Made by a program: the position numbers and the translations under genes | Origin: Cyanobacteria bacterium FACHB-DQ100 | Lineage (GTDB): Bacteria > Cyanobacteriota > Cyanobacteriia > Leptolyngbyales > Leptolyngbyaceae | Direction: 5' to 3' | Assembly: GCA_014695195.1 (NCBI GenBank) | Contig: JACJNW010000019.1 | Coordinates: 1 to 64,000, forward strand | Length of the DNA stretch: 64,000 bases | Shown: positions 27,681-36,713 of the stretch, piece after piece | Layout: the number at the start of each line of letters is the position of its first letter | Numbering within the stretch: the stretch's first letter is position 1 | Notes under the pieces: model-generated | Told to the model about the DNA's origin: nothing | Seen by the model: only the letters and a program-made list of their open reading frames with translations | The model's database searches: none

Positions 27681-28844
27681 ATGCGATCGCGTCACGAAAC
27701 TTTAGAAACGTTTTCCACTTTTTTGCAGTTTGAAGGCGATCGAGCAACCACTTGGGCGATCGATGCTCGGTTGCGACGCAGTATGCAAAAACGGATGGAG
27801 ACAGCCTCCGGATCGTCAGAGTTTTGGGCATTGTATTGGTACAAATTCTGGCGAGAATCCTGCGATCGCGTGTCGATCGATCATCTCACCGCATATCTAC
27901 AAGAAACCTGCTACTGGTCAGCGCACAAAATGTTGCTGAGCTTTGCGGCGGTGCAATACACGCTACCGGACTGCTTTCAAGTTGCGATCGTCAAAGTTGA
28001 GAAAATCTTACAGAACTTTAATCCACAACACGGATTTAATCTGCAAAACTATGCCAGCGCGATTTTCTCAAGCACAATCCGAGACACGCTGCGCCAACGC
28101 CAAGAAATTGATATTTGCACAAACTGGGCATTACTGAGAAAAGTCAGTCAAAAACGCTTAATCGAGTCACTTGAGAATGCAGGATTATCATCAGGAGTGA
28201 TCGCATCCTACATCCTCGCGTGGAACTGTTTCAAAACACTCTACACTCCACCCCAAAACGCTTCTACGCGCAAACTCCCGCGCCCAGATGAGCAAACCTG
28301 GAGCGCGATCGCTCATCTTTACAACGAAGAGCGCGAATCTCTCCCGGAAGCCTCATCTCCGGCGATCGAGAAATGGCTTGTCGCTTGTGCAAACTCAGCC
28401 CGAAACTATCTCAACCCCTCAGTCGTTTCCATCAACACGCCCAAACCCGGATACGATTCCGGTGAATTGCTAGACGATGTGCCCGAAAGTCCGCGAGAAT
28501 CTTTGATTTCTGATCTAATCGCTGAAGAAGAACTAGAAGAACGGCAAGACCAACGATCGCAAATTAACCAAGTCCTCGAAATTGCGATCGCTGAACTTGA
28601 TGCAGAACTGCGATCGATCTTGCACCTCTACTACGCAGAACGCTGCACCCAGCAGCAAATGGCAACCCGCCTCAATATCAAGCAATACACGATTTCTCGT
28701 CGGCTTACCAAAGCCAAAGAACTCCTACTAAAATCCCTTGCCGCTTGGAGCCAAACTACGCTGCATATTTCCCTCACCCCTGCCCTACTTCAAACCATGA
28801 GCGCAGTTCTCGAAGACTGGCTGCAATCCCACTACATTCCCTAA
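27681..28844 (+). CDS. Sigma-70 family RNA polymerase sigma factor, cyanobacterial type paired with DUF1822
   Basis: The 387-residue protein has a C-terminal sigma region 4 helix-turn-helix (about 320-365): LDAELRSILHLYYAERCTQQ, then MATRLNIKQYTISRRLTKAK. Region 2-like sequence lies near 110-160 (FNPQHGFNLQNYASAIFSST, then RDTLRQRQEID). The middle 190-310 is longer than in ECF factors and not recognisable as region 3. It probably directs polymerase to a small set of promoters. The next gene, 28 bases on, encodes DUF1822, an arrangement I recall from other cyanobacteria. No anti-sigma factor is evident. Confidence 0.82.
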   Translation: MRSRHETLETFSTFLQFEGDRATTWAIDARLRRSMQKRMETASGSSEFWALYWYKFWRESCDRVSIDHLTAYLQETCYWSAHKMLLSFAAVQYTLPDCFQVAIVKVEKILQNFNPQHGFNLQNYASAIFSSTIRDTLRQRQEIDICTNWALLRKVSQKRLIESLENAGLSSGVIASYILAWNCFKTLYTPPQNASTRKLPRPDEQTWSAIAHLYNEERESLPEASSPAIEKWLVACANSARNYLNPSVVSINTPKPGYDSGELLDDVPESPRESLISDLIAEEELEERQDQRSQINQVLEIAIAELDAELRSILHLYYAERCTQQQMATRLNIKQYTISRRLTKAKELLLKSLAAWSQTTLHISLTPALLQTMSAVLEDWLQSHYIP

Positions 28845-28872
28845 GCGCAATCCCTAACAATCCCTAAAATGT

Positions 28873-29970
28873 ATGTCCTTCGATCTTTTTCTTGACACCG
28901 ATACCGTCCAACTCCAGCAGCCCAACTGGACTGCTTATCTCAATCAGCTTTCTCTCACAGCGCTGCTTCCTTGGTTTGAGGCAGAATCATCAAATGTGCG
29001 GCTCTCACTCAACACCAGCGCCCGCCAAAGCATCTGGGCATTCGTCACCGGAACAGCTTTCACCGTTAACGGCTTTCGATTCGTCGTGATTCCAACTGAA
29101 GCGATCGACCACGACGAACTCCGCATTCCCCAAGAGTGGATCGATTTACCCGTTTGGGCAGGCGACTATTACCTCGCGGCACAGGTTGAACCCGACGAAG
29201 GACGAGTCAGCATTTGGGGCTACGCCACCCATCACACGATCAAAACTCAGGGCAGATTCGAGGGGAGCGATCGCACCTACAGCCTCACCGCCGATCAACT
29301 CAGCAATCCCGAAATTCTCTGGCTCACTTCCGAGCTATGCGCCCCGGTTCTTCGAGCCGAAGTCGCGCCATTACCTGCGATGTCGATCGAGCATGCGAAT
29401 AATTTGATCGATCGCTTGAGCAATCCCAATATTCTCATTCCTCGCCTAGCGATTCCGTTCCCATTGTGGGGCGTGTTGATGGAGCATGGCGGCTGGCGAC
29501 AACGTTTATATCAATCCCGGCAGGGTTTAGCAATTCAGCCTTCGATTCTAGAATGGCTGCAAACCGGAATAACGAATCTCTCCGGAATAACGAATCTCTT
29601 TGGATGGGAGCGGGTTGAACTTCAGCCAAGCTACGCCGCAGCCCGCAGCACCGAACTTGAGACTCCCACAGTGGCGCTGTCTCGGTTGCTAGAAATTGCC
29701 GGACAATCCTATGAATTGCGCGTGGTGCCACAGCCTGACGAGTCGTGGCGGTTTGAGCTAAGCAATACGCTACCGGGCGGAATGATTCCGGGCGGATTTA
29801 AGCTGCGCTTGTTAACCGAGGATTTACAGCCCTTTGAAGGCAATGAGGCGATCGCACCAACAGCAGTAGAATCCTTGTCGATCGACGTTGCCTTAGAACC
29901 CGGAGAAGGGATTGTCTGGGAAACCGAACCAATCGCAGCCCAGTACGATCGAGAAATTCTCCAGTTTTAA
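28873..29970 (+). CDS. DUF1822 family protein
   Basis: The 365-residue soluble protein matches from memory DUF1822, a cyanobacterial family often encoded after a sigma factor and near CHAT-domain genes. Typical blocks are LDLPVWAGDYYLAAQVEPDE-like text near 95-115, VSIWGYATHHTIK, and the ending of the family's second half, WRFELSNTLPGGMIPGGFKL and LEPGEGIVWE. No catalytic motif is seen. An 18-bp perfect tandem duplication in the gene adds six residues (GITNLS then GITNLF). The usual CHAT neighbour is not present here. It may be a partner or regulator of the sigma factor (inference). Confidence 0.82.
   Translation: MSFDLFLDTDTVQLQQPNWTAYLNQLSLTALLPWFEAESSNVRLSLNTSARQSIWAFVTGTAFTVNGFRFVVIPTEAIDHDELRIPQEWIDLPVWAGDYYLAAQVEPDEGRVSIWGYATHHTIKTQGRFEGSDRTYSLTADQLSNPEILWLTSELCAPVLRAEVAPLPAMSIEHANNLIDRLSNPNILIPRLAIPFPLWGVLMEHGGWRQRLYQSRQGLAIQPSILEWLQTGITNLSGITNLFGWERVELQPSYAAARSTELETPTVALSRLLEIAGQSYELRVVPQPDESWRFELSNTLPGGMIPGGFKLRLLTEDLQPFEGNEAIAPTAVESLSIDVALEPGEGIVWETEPIAAQYDREILQF
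29564..29599. repeat. Perfect 18-bp tandem duplication inside the DUF1822 gene
   Basis: CCGGAATAACGAATCTCT occurs twice in a row (29564-29581 and 29582-29599) and keeps the reading frame, duplicating GITNLS/F. Perfect identity suggests a recent slippage event. Confidence 0.95.
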
Positions 29971-30143
29971 CACGGCTGCCATGCATTCTCAGCGAGGTGA
30001 GGCTGAGGCTCAAGCCCTACAAACGACCTAGATACTCGATCGTGCACGAGGCGATACCGTTTTCAGCAAATCATAGCCCACGAACCTGAGAATACTACCT
30101 AACCTAGAAGAATAGATTAGTCGGTTCTCGGTTCTCGGCTGTT

Positions 30144-30509
30144 CTAACTGTCCTCATCACGATTTGCGGGTTGCGGACGCTGGAAAAAATTCGCCACCGT
30201 TTTCAGCGTCACAGGTTCGCGCTCTCGACGGCGTTTGCGATGATTTAAAGCAGAATTGGGACGCTGGCGTTTGCGCGATCGCGTCTGTTGCTCGACACCT
30301 TCATCTGATCGGCGCTTGCGGGGTTCAATGTTCTCGTCTTTTGTCAACCACCAATCGACAATAAACCCGCTTGCCAGCCCCCCAAGCGCGCCTAATAAGA
30401 TGCTAAATAATGCGGGGTAGCCAAGCCCGTAAAAGCTAATCAGGAACAATAGCCAAATCTGAAGCCCAACGGCAAAGCCTTTAGAAACTGGTTCTCCTTT
30501 CGCAGCCAC
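30144..30509 (-). CDS. Small membrane protein with basic tail
   Basis: The 121-residue protein has two membrane helices (about 11-30, VGLQIWLLFLISFYGLG, and 32-52, LFSILLGALGGLASGFIVDW). A strongly basic cytoplasmic tail follows (KRRSDEGVEQQTRSRKRQR, NHRKRRRERE). No family is recognised; the basic tail could bind nucleic acid or acidic lipid. It lies downstream of the permease gene on the same strand, with a hairpin between them. Confidence 0.6.
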   Translation of the reverse strand: MAAKGEPVSKGFAVGLQIWLLFLISFYGLGYPALFSILLGALGGLASGFIVDWWLTKDENIEPRKRRSDEGVEQQTRSRKRQRPNSALNHRKRRREREPVTLKTVANFFQRPQPANRDEDS

Positions 30510-30612
30510 AATGGTTCATCCCTAAAACGCTTCTTGAGAATACAGCGAATTTAGCCCGATCGTGCTTCGCTGGCTGCTTTTATTATGGCGAGTTTTAGCG
30601 AACCTGCTGCAA

Positions 30613-30637
30613 GGACGATCGCTCTTAACGATCGTCC
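30613..30637 (-). terminator. Hairpin after the NCS1 permease gene
   Basis: GGACGATCG (30613-30621) and CGATCGTCC (30629-30637) form a perfect 9-bp stem with a 7-base loop, eight bases past the permease stop. No U tract follows on the minus strand, so termination is plausible but not certain. Confidence 0.55.
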
Positions 30638-30645
30638 GTCTCACT

Positions 30646-31926
30646 CTAAGCTCGAAGTGAACTCGGCAAAACCCGACTCAAAATCACATACAGCACTGCT
30701 GCCGAAACCACTCCGTTAATTGGCGCAATCCCAAACCCTGTTGCACTAGAGAACTGGGCAATCGCAGCCGCGACCCCATACGCAATCACACCTGCCCAAT
30801 TAAACGCAGGGAGCGGTGATTCGAGCGATGGGAAACTTCCCTTACGGGAAAACCAATAATCCGCCATGATAATGCCTCCCACTGGAGGAATCACCGTTCC
30901 TAGAAAGAGCAGAAACGGAATCATCTGTCCGTAGATTCCACCTAGCGCAAGAATCAATGCGAAGGTTGACCCCCCCAACACAAAAGCGGTTCGCTTTGAA
31001 GTACGGAAAAAGTTACTGCCGGCGATCGAAAACGCATAGATTGTGTTGTCCTGAGTTGTCCAGACGTTCAGGATCAGTAGAATTAATCCACCCAGCAGCA
31101 ATCCTTGTTTTGCCATCGCTTCGATCAAATCATTGGTACCGTACACCAAGGTACAGAATGCACCCGCGAAGATGAGCAAGCCATTGATCAACATAAACGC
31201 AGACAAGGTACTCCAGACTGCATTCTTGGTTGAATCTGCGTAGCGGCTCCAGTTTGTTGCCTGAGTTCCACCAGAGATAAAGGTTGCAATCACAACGGCG
31301 ATCGCTTCTGTAAAGCCAATCGACTGAGTTGGAACTAAAGCAAACAGATTGCCTGCGTCTCGAAACCCGATCGACAGACTCAAGGCAATCAGAACGAGCA
31401 TGGCGGGGACGGCTAATCGGCTTAACCAGTCCATTGCCGTATACCCCAGATAAGCTGTCACACAGAACGCATAGGTGAAAAACGCGATCGCAAACCACTC
31501 TAGCGATTCTGGCAGATTCAGCAACTTTAACAACGCATCTGCAATAAACGCATTCGTCACCGCATACCAACCGATTTGGGTAAAACCCAAAATAAAATCG
31601 ACCCAGCGCGACCCGATCGCCCCGAAGCTAAATCGCGCCATCAGCACGGTACTCAACCCGCTTTTTGCCGCAATATAGGCGATTGCAGCACAGTACGACC
31701 CTAGTGCCACATTCCCGATGACCATCACCCAGAGCATATCCGCAAAGCGTAGCGATGATCCGAGTTTGCCCCCTGCAAGCAGCGTCGTCGAAGTCAGCGC
31801 AAACCCCATTAATAAAGGAGCCAACGACCAGATCGGTTTACGATCGGACAGGGGCACGGCAGACAATGGATAGTCCTGATTCGCCTGTGAGCGATCAGGG
31901 ACTTGTGATTCACCAATAAGACTCAT
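30646..31926 (-). CDS. NCS1 family nucleobase/cation symporter (cytosine permease-like)
   Basis: The 426-residue integral membrane protein has about twelve hydrophobic helices. NCS1 features include a first helix ALTSTTLLAGGKLGSSL-type segment, GFTQIGWYAVTNAFIADALL, FISGGTQATNWSRYADSTKN and LNVWTTQDNTIYAFS. NCS1 transporters take up cytosine, purines, allantoin or thiamine-like compounds with H+ or Na+. CodB-like is the closest class from motif reading, but the substrate cannot be fixed. No deaminase gene is adjacent. No riboswitch was recognised in its 105-base leader. Confidence 0.87.
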   Translation of the reverse strand: MSLIGESQVPDRSQANQDYPLSAVPLSDRKPIWSLAPLLMGFALTSTTLLAGGKLGSSLRFADMLWVMVIGNVALGSYCAAIAYIAAKSGLSTVLMARFSFGAIGSRWVDFILGFTQIGWYAVTNAFIADALLKLLNLPESLEWFAIAFFTYAFCVTAYLGYTAMDWLSRLAVPAMLVLIALSLSIGFRDAGNLFALVPTQSIGFTEAIAVVIATFISGGTQATNWSRYADSTKNAVWSTLSAFMLINGLLIFAGAFCTLVYGTNDLIEAMAKQGLLLGGLILLILNVWTTQDNTIYAFSIAGSNFFRTSKRTAFVLGGSTFALILALGGIYGQMIPFLLFLGTVIPPVGGIIMADYWFSRKGSFPSLESPLPAFNWAGVIAYGVAAAIAQFSSATGFGIAPINGVVSAAVLYVILSRVLPSSLRA

Positions 31927-31995
31927 ACGAGAATTCGCCTAGTAAAGATTCCCGATATTCTGCAATACTTAGGCAAATCTTAGGGTATTAGACGT

Positions 31996-32015
31996 TACCG
32001 CAAAACGTTGCGGTA
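31996..32015 (-). terminator. Short hairpin after aroC
   Basis: TACCGCAA, AACG loop, TTGCGGTA: a perfect 8-bp stem 17 bases past the aroC stop. There is no U tract. It also lies in the leader of the downstream permease gene, so it could act there instead. Confidence 0.5.
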
Positions 32016-32031
32016 GAAAGCAGGCTTTCCG

Positions 32032-33111
32032 CTAACCACACTGCCCGCGCTGTCTTAAAAAGTGATCGCATAGCACGAGGGCAACCATCGCTTCAACCAT
32101 CGGAACCGCACGCGGCAACACACAGGGGTCGTGTCTACCTTTCGCTGCTAACGTTACGGCTTCCCCGGTATTGGTCACGGTCTTCTGTTCCTTGCGGATA
32201 GTTGCGGTCGGTTTGAATGCTACACGAATGACGATATTTTCTCCGTTTGAGATTCCGCCTTGTACTCCGCCCGATCGATTCGTCGCGGTGCGAATTTTGC
32301 CTGCTTCATCGGTGTAGAACTCGTCATTGTGTTCGCTTCCGGTCATCAGCGTTCCGGCAAATCCCGAACCAATCTCAAATCCCTTCGTCGCGGGCAGAGA
32401 CATCACTGCTTTTGCTAAGTCTGCCTCTAGCTTGTCAAACACAGGCTCACCCAATCCCATCGGAACGCCACGCGCGACGCACTCGACCACGCCGCCGATC
32501 GAATCTCCCTGCCCCCCGACTTGCTGAATCAGATCAATCATTCGTTCTGCACAGTCTTGATCTGGACAGCGCACAATGTTGCTTTCAACTTGCTCTAGTG
32601 TGACCAAGTTCGGATCGATCGCAGCTTCGAGATCTTTAATCCGCTTAACGTACCCAACAATTTCAATGCCGGATTGCTGAAGCACTTTCTTAGCGATCGC
32701 GCCTGCTGCGACTCGTCCGATCGTTTCTCGCGCCGACGATCGTCCGCCACCTGCCACCGCTCGAATGCCATACTTCGCATCGTAAGTTGCGTCGGCATGA
32801 GAGGGACGATACTTCACTGCCATATCGCTATAGTCTTGCGATCGCTGGTCTTTGTTGCGTACCAGAATCGCGATCGGCGTGCCCAGCGTTTTGCCATCTA
32901 CGATGCCTGAGAGAATTTCACACTGATCGGCTTCATTTCGCGGAGTCGTAATTTTGCTTTGACCGGGACGACGGCGATCGAGTTCGACTTGAATTTCTTC
33001 TGCAGATAGCTCGATCAACGGTGGGCATCCATCGATTACGACACCGACACCGCCGCCGTGTGATTCCCCAAAGGTGCTAATGCGAAATAAATGTCCAAAC
33101 GTACTGCCCAT
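32032..33111 (-). CDS. aroC: Chorismate synthase
   Basis: AroC converts EPSP to chorismate, the last shared step of aromatic amino acid synthesis, using reduced FMN. The 359-residue protein has the family signatures [14 protein letters not shown] (from residue 15), [14 protein letters not shown] (about 101), [10 protein letters not shown] (about 121) and [16 protein letters not shown] (about 285). Length is typical. It precedes the permease gene on the minus strand and is divergent from the DUF1400-like gene at 33256. Confidence 0.97.
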   Translation of the reverse strand: MGSTFGHLFRISTFGESHGGGVGVVIDGCPPLIELSAEEIQVELDRRRPGQSKITTPRNEADQCEILSGIVDGKTLGTPIAILVRNKDQRSQDYSDMAVKYRPSHADATYDAKYGIRAVAGGGRSSARETIGRVAAGAIAKKVLQQSGIEIVGYVKRIKDLEAAIDPNLVTLEQVESNIVRCPDQDCAERMIDLIQQVGGQGDSIGGVVECVARGVPMGLGEPVFDKLEADLAKAVMSLPATKGFEIGSGFAGTLMTGSEHNDEFYTDEAGKIRTATNRSGGVQGGISNGENIVIRVAFKPTATIRKEQKTVTNTGEAVTLAAKGRHDPCVLPRAVPMVEAMVALVLCDHFLRQRGQCG

Positions 33112-33255
33112 GTTGATCTATTGGTTGATCCATTAATTGCTTAAGGTTTCGATCGTACCGGAAAACAGCCTATCGCAAGATAGATTCTTTGGGGTTGTGC
33201 ATCTTTGAGGCTTTAGGGTCGTCTGTAATAGAAAGAGTCTAATGCGTTATTTGTG

Positions 33256-33792
33256 ATGTCTTACTTAAAAAAATCAATTGCATCATGTCTAGGAATCGGG
33301 ATTGCGCTTTTGGTCGCGAGTTCTCCAGCGATCGCGGCAAAGCGAGTTGTGCTCAAATACAAAATTCTGCGCGAGTCAGTTTCGGTTGAAGAACTGGCTC
33401 AGTTTGCTAGAACCGGCGAGGCTTCCAGGGATTTGAAAACTTATCTTCGGCTCTCGCGTCAGAATCCTCAAGCGGTTCAACAAACCTTGACTCGACCAAT
33501 CAAGGTCAACCTAGTTTTGCTCGATCGCGTTCTCAATAGCCCGATTGGAAATGGGGTTCTCGATCAATTGGGGCAGGGAATTCAGACCTCAAAAGGTGGA
33601 GCTGAACGCCAAGCGCTACGGGCTGCTTTAGTGCTGTCTGCTAGCGGAGACGGAGCGATTTCAATTATTGAAATTCTGCAAAACTATCCAACGGAAGACG
33701 TGGTTCTCGATGGTGATCGGATTGAAGGAACATATCGACAGTTGAACGAGTTCGCCGATCGCTTACGTCCGCTAGAACGGATTCTGCGCTAA
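33256..33792 (+). CDS. Secreted DUF1400-domain protein
   Basis: The protein is 178 residues from the ATG at 33256; a GTG directly upstream is less likely. It has a signal peptide (about 5-28, SIASCLGIGIALLVASSPAI, then AAKRV). The mature part matches from memory DUF1400: VLKYKILRESVSVEELAQFA, then GEASRDLKTYLRLSRQNPQA. In cyanobacteria this domain is often N-terminal to an alpha/beta hydrolase; here it stands alone, which is common too. Function unknown. Confidence 0.8.
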   Translation: MSYLKKSIASCLGIGIALLVASSPAIAAKRVVLKYKILRESVSVEELAQFARTGEASRDLKTYLRLSRQNPQAVQQTLTRPIKVNLVLLDRVLNSPIGNGVLDQLGQGIQTSKGGAERQALRAALVLSASGDGAISIIEILQNYPTEDVVLDGDRIEGTYRQLNEFADRLRPLERILR

Positions 33793-33796
33793 AAAC

Positions 33797-33830
33797 AAAG
33801 CAGTCGATCTACAACCGGATCGACTGCTTT
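33797..33830. terminator. Bidirectional terminator between convergent genes
   Basis: AAAGCAGTCGATC (33797-33809) and GATCGACTGCTTT (33818-33830) form a perfect 13-bp stem with an 8-base loop, flanked by A and T tracts, between the DUF1400 gene and the small minus-strand gene. Confidence 0.9.
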
Positions 33831-33848
33831 AACCGAGATAAAAGCCTG

Positions 33849-34049
33849 TTAATACGCTAAGGTCTCAAGCGTTTCGCGCAAATATTGATGTACCAGCGCA
33901 TCTAAATCGATCTCCTGGAGGCTGCGATCGAGCTGCCACCGCTGGAACCCCGAACTTTCTGAGATCGCAAGCTTCAGACTTTCCCACATTTGAGAATCAC
34001 TGAGGTGAGCTGGGTCGGTCGGATTTGCCGAAAAGGGAGAATTTGCCAT
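33849..34049 (-). CDS. Small conserved hypothetical protein
   Basis: From the ATG at 34049 the protein has 66 residues (MANSPFSANPTDPAHL, then SDSQMWESLKLAISESSGFQ). It continues RWQLDRSLQEIDLDALVHQY and is probably all-helical. The compact helical layout suggests a small regulatory or adaptor protein, but no family is recognised. An upstream in-frame start (34115) adds a Cys-rich segment that does not look conserved and is rejected. It ends at the shared terminator with the DUF1400 gene. Confidence 0.6.
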   Translation of the reverse strand: MANSPFSANPTDPAHLSDSQMWESLKLAISESSGFQRWQLDRSLQEIDLDALVHQYLRETLETLAY

Positions 34050-34243
34050 GAGATACCTTGGTGTGAGAGAGCAAGCAGACCGTTCAGGCTGAGAGCAGAA
34101 GCAATAGTCTAACAAAGTCTGCCTTGTACTTCAGCATAGCTTAGTTATTTGTAGTGTCTGTGTTACGGAAAACATTTTAATACTGATTAATACTGATCGT
34201 AGTTTCACTGGCTCAAAGAAACGTACAAGAAAAGGAACAAGAA

Positions 34244-34273
34244 AGGTGGCGCAACCTTTGAGTCACGCCACCT
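34244..34273 (-). terminator. Terminator of the 34306 gene
   Basis: AGGTGGCG (34244-34251) and CGCCACCT (34266-34273) form an 8-bp stem. On the minus strand it is followed by TTTCTTG, and it lies 32 bases past that gene's stop. Confidence 0.75.
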
Positions 34274-34305
34274 GCTAACCTTCACCTACAAACCTTGAAT
34301 CGCGC

Positions 34306-34668
34306 TTATGCAGAGACCATCTCTCGCAATTCTGCCTCTAGAGCGCGTAATAGCTTCTCATCGCCGCGCTCTTTTGCCGCCTGCATTCGACGGGTCACGT
34401 TGCGCTGAATCGTGATGCGGTGAGCATCGCTTACCGAGGGCGATCGCCGCACAAGACTCAACCGCCGGAATTTCGTCGGAGCTTGCAGGGGTTGTACTGT
34501 ACTGCGGGGTCGCGGTGCTTCCGACCAGTCTGCACGAGGAATATTCATCTCAGCGATCGTCTGACAAGTCCAGCCTTTGGGAGCGCGGCAATCCTGCATT
34601 TCTGCTTCGGTGACTTCGATGCTCGGAGCAGAATATTGATAAGATTGAGCAAAACGGGAGTGGCGCAT
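34306..34668 (-). CDS. Hypothetical protein, probably cyanobacterial
   Basis: From the ATG at 34668 the protein has 120 residues, starting MRHSRFAQSYQYSAPSIEVT. A low-complexity middle is followed by a basic helical C-terminus (RITIQRNVTRRMQAAKERGD, EKLLRALEAELREM). No membrane segment or enzyme motif is visible. Function unknown. It has its own terminator downstream. Confidence 0.6.
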   Translation of the reverse strand: MRHSRFAQSYQYSAPSIEVTEAEMQDCRAPKGWTCQTIAEMNIPRADWSEAPRPRSTVQPLQAPTKFRRLSLVRRSPSVSDAHRITIQRNVTRRMQAAKERGDEKLLRALEAELREMVSA

Positions 34669-34781
34669 AAGAAAACTCAGAATTTTATCTAACTGACTTG
34701 CTCTAAACCGGATGAGCAACTTAAATATATTCTGTATCTTATGCGACAGTCTGGAAATAGAAAATACTCCTTAAGAAACAT

Positions 34782-35465
34782 TCAAAAATCTGACTCCTGC
34801 GATTGGAGGCTCTTTAAGTGGGCGCAGACATCGCCAGAATCCCACTGAAGTTCTGCCAGCAGCAGCGTACTGATGCCCGTAATTAATCCCGTCGCGAGAA
34901 ACTGCCACTCGCTCACGATCGGCAAGACAGTCAGCCCTGCCAGATTTAATAAGCCAATAAAAGCGAAAGCACGCGACTGCATTTTTACGCCGGTGTAAAG
35001 ATAGCCCACGCCATCGATCACAAGCCAGAGTGGGCATAGATTCAGCAGAATATAGCCCCAGCCCAAAAAAACTCCTAAATCGGTCAGCACCACTCCAAGC
35101 ACCATCAGAAACACCCAAGCGTTGATGACATCGTTGAGCGGTTTAATCGTGCGCCAGTGCCGGGAAAGCCTGAGCATTGCGATCGTGCCTACGATCGTCA
35201 ACCCTGTCCACAGCACTGCTTGCAGTTGCCAATCCACCATCCAAAACTGAGCGATCGAGAAAATCAAAGTCGAGATTATTCCCCATAAGAGACAGGCTTG
35301 GTCGATGCGGGTGTAAAACGTGGATAAAACGGTTTTTTCGCCTAATTGCCAGTGAACTCGCCACAGCCCTGGTAAATCTTCGATTTCAAACGCCGATCGC
35401 TTTCTTCTCAGTAAGGGTGAGGTGAAGCTGAACCATTCCGGCTCAAGTAGAATTCTCCAGTTCAT
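34782..35465 (-). CDS. Multi-pass membrane protein of unknown function
   Basis: The 227-residue protein has an N-terminal soluble part (1-50) followed by about six hydrophobic helices between 55 and 210 (CLLWGIISTLIFSIAQFWMV, VLWTGLTIVGTIAMLRL, AWVFLMVLGVVLTDLGVFLG, and more). No transporter signature is recognised. It is preceded by an AT-rich 309-base gap and stands alone. Confidence 0.65.
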   Translation of the reverse strand: MNWRILLEPEWFSFTSPLLRRKRSAFEIEDLPGLWRVHWQLGEKTVLSTFYTRIDQACLLWGIISTLIFSIAQFWMVDWQLQAVLWTGLTIVGTIAMLRLSRHWRTIKPLNDVINAWVFLMVLGVVLTDLGVFLGWGYILLNLCPLWLVIDGVGYLYTGVKMQSRAFAFIGLLNLAGLTVLPIVSEWQFLATGLITGISTLLLAELQWDSGDVCAHLKSLQSQESDF

Positions 35466-35774
35466 TTCTTAACAAAAGTTATTATTTTTCTAAGGATACT
35501 GCGATCGCACCATAGAAGCTACTCTTCGATGCAAACAGTAAAAAATTGATGTTAGTTAAAAGGTTTAAACAAAAGGGTCAGTTAATAATTAATTTATGAA
35601 ATGCTTTTGATTAAAGCTGTAGCAATAGTTTCAATTCGGTACAATTAATACTTAAGAGACATCTTCTGAAACATTATCTAGATTTCTAGAGATATAGCTA
35701 TGAAAAAAGTAATCAGCAACAAGCAGACAACTTATTACCAATTACTTTTTTCCTAGCATTAATTTAGCGTTGCG
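35466..35774. other. AT-rich gene-free region
   Basis: No ORF is supportable in these 309 bases. The left part must hold the promoter of the 35465 membrane-protein gene. The right end holds the terminator of the SDR gene (35703-35751). The rest is unusually AT-rich compared with the flanks. Confidence 0.5.
35703..35751. terminator. Hairpin after the SDR gene
   Basis: AAAAAAGTAAT (35703-35713) and ATTACTTTTTT (35741-35751) are perfect 11-base inverted arms around a 27-base loop, giving U-rich ends on both strands. It lies 24 bases past the SDR stop. Confidence 0.65.
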
Positions 35775-36644
35775 TTATCCGTTGACAACGTTGCCGCCGT
35801 TTGGATGCAGAATTTGACCCGACATGTAACTCGAATCATCCGATGCCAAAAATACGTAGCTGGGTGCCACTTCTTCTGGTTGTCCCGCTCGTTGCATCGG
35901 TACTTGCTGACCGAACGATTCGACCTTTTCCGGTGGGAAGGTAGACGGAATCAAGGGTGTCCAAATTGGGCCTGGCGCAACCCCGTTCACGCGAATTTCT
36001 TTCTCAACCAGCGATTGAGATAACGATCGCGTAAACGCCACGATCGCGCCCTTAGTCGAAGAGTAATCAAGCAGCGAGGGACTCCCCTGATATGCCGTTA
36101 CAGAAGTTGTGTTGATGATTGCGCTTCCCGCTTTCAGGTGCGGCAGGGCTGCCTTTGTCATGAAAAACATGCTGAAAATATTGGTGCGGAAGGTGCGCTC
36201 TAGCTGCTCTGCGGTAATATTTTCGATCGTTTCTTGCGGATGTTGCTCCGCCGCATTATTCACCAAAATCTCAAGATGACCGAATTCCGCGATCGTCTTT
36301 TGTACCGCTTGTTGACAAACCGCTTCTTCACCAATGTCCCCCGGAAGCGCAATACAGCGACGACCCTCTTGTTCAACTAGGCGAACAGTTTCCTTGGCAT
36401 CTTCATGTTCGTTCAGATAGGAAATTGCGACATCTGCGCCTTCTTTGGCAAATAAAATTGCAACAGCGCGACCAATTCCACTATCACCACCTGTAATTAG
36501 TGCGACTTTATCCAGTAACTTGTCGCTGCCTTTGTATTTAGAATCCTGGCTCCGAGGCAGTGGATTCATTTGGGATTCGCGCCCCGGTTGCTGGTCTTGC
36601 TGTTGAGCGGGCTGTGTTGGTTGCTTCTCTGAGGCTTGTACCAT
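35775..36644 (-). CDS. SDR family oxidoreductase (YghA/YhdF-like)
   Basis: The 289-residue short-chain dehydrogenase has the NAD(P)-binding motif ITGGDSGIGRAVA, the NNAAEQHPQE strand (NNAA) and the catalytic Ser-Tyr-Lys set (NTTSVTAYQGSPSLLDYSST, then K). The C-terminus has NGVAPGPIWTPLIPS and ends SGQILHPNGGNVVNG. The Gln/Pro-rich N-terminal extension (AQQQDQQPGRESQMNPLPRS) is typical of this stress-associated subfamily. The ATG at 36644 is chosen for a perfect AGGAGG ribosome site about seven bases upstream. The substrate is unknown. Upstream on the same strand lies a small soluble-protein gene. Confidence 0.92.
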   Translation of the reverse strand: MVQASEKQPTQPAQQQDQQPGRESQMNPLPRSQDSKYKGSDKLLDKVALITGGDSGIGRAVAILFAKEGADVAISYLNEHEDAKETVRLVEQEGRRCIALPGDIGEEAVCQQAVQKTIAEFGHLEILVNNAAEQHPQETIENITAEQLERTFRTNIFSMFFMTKAALPHLKAGSAIINTTSVTAYQGSPSLLDYSSTKGAIVAFTRSLSQSLVEKEIRVNGVAPGPIWTPLIPSTFPPEKVESFGQQVPMQRAGQPEEVAPSYVFLASDDSSYMSGQILHPNGGNVVNG

Positions 36645-36713
36645 TGTGATCCTCCTGTGGTATTGCACATTGGCGGCTTGGGCAATCCTGAGAGGATCAC
36701 CCAATGTGAAAAA

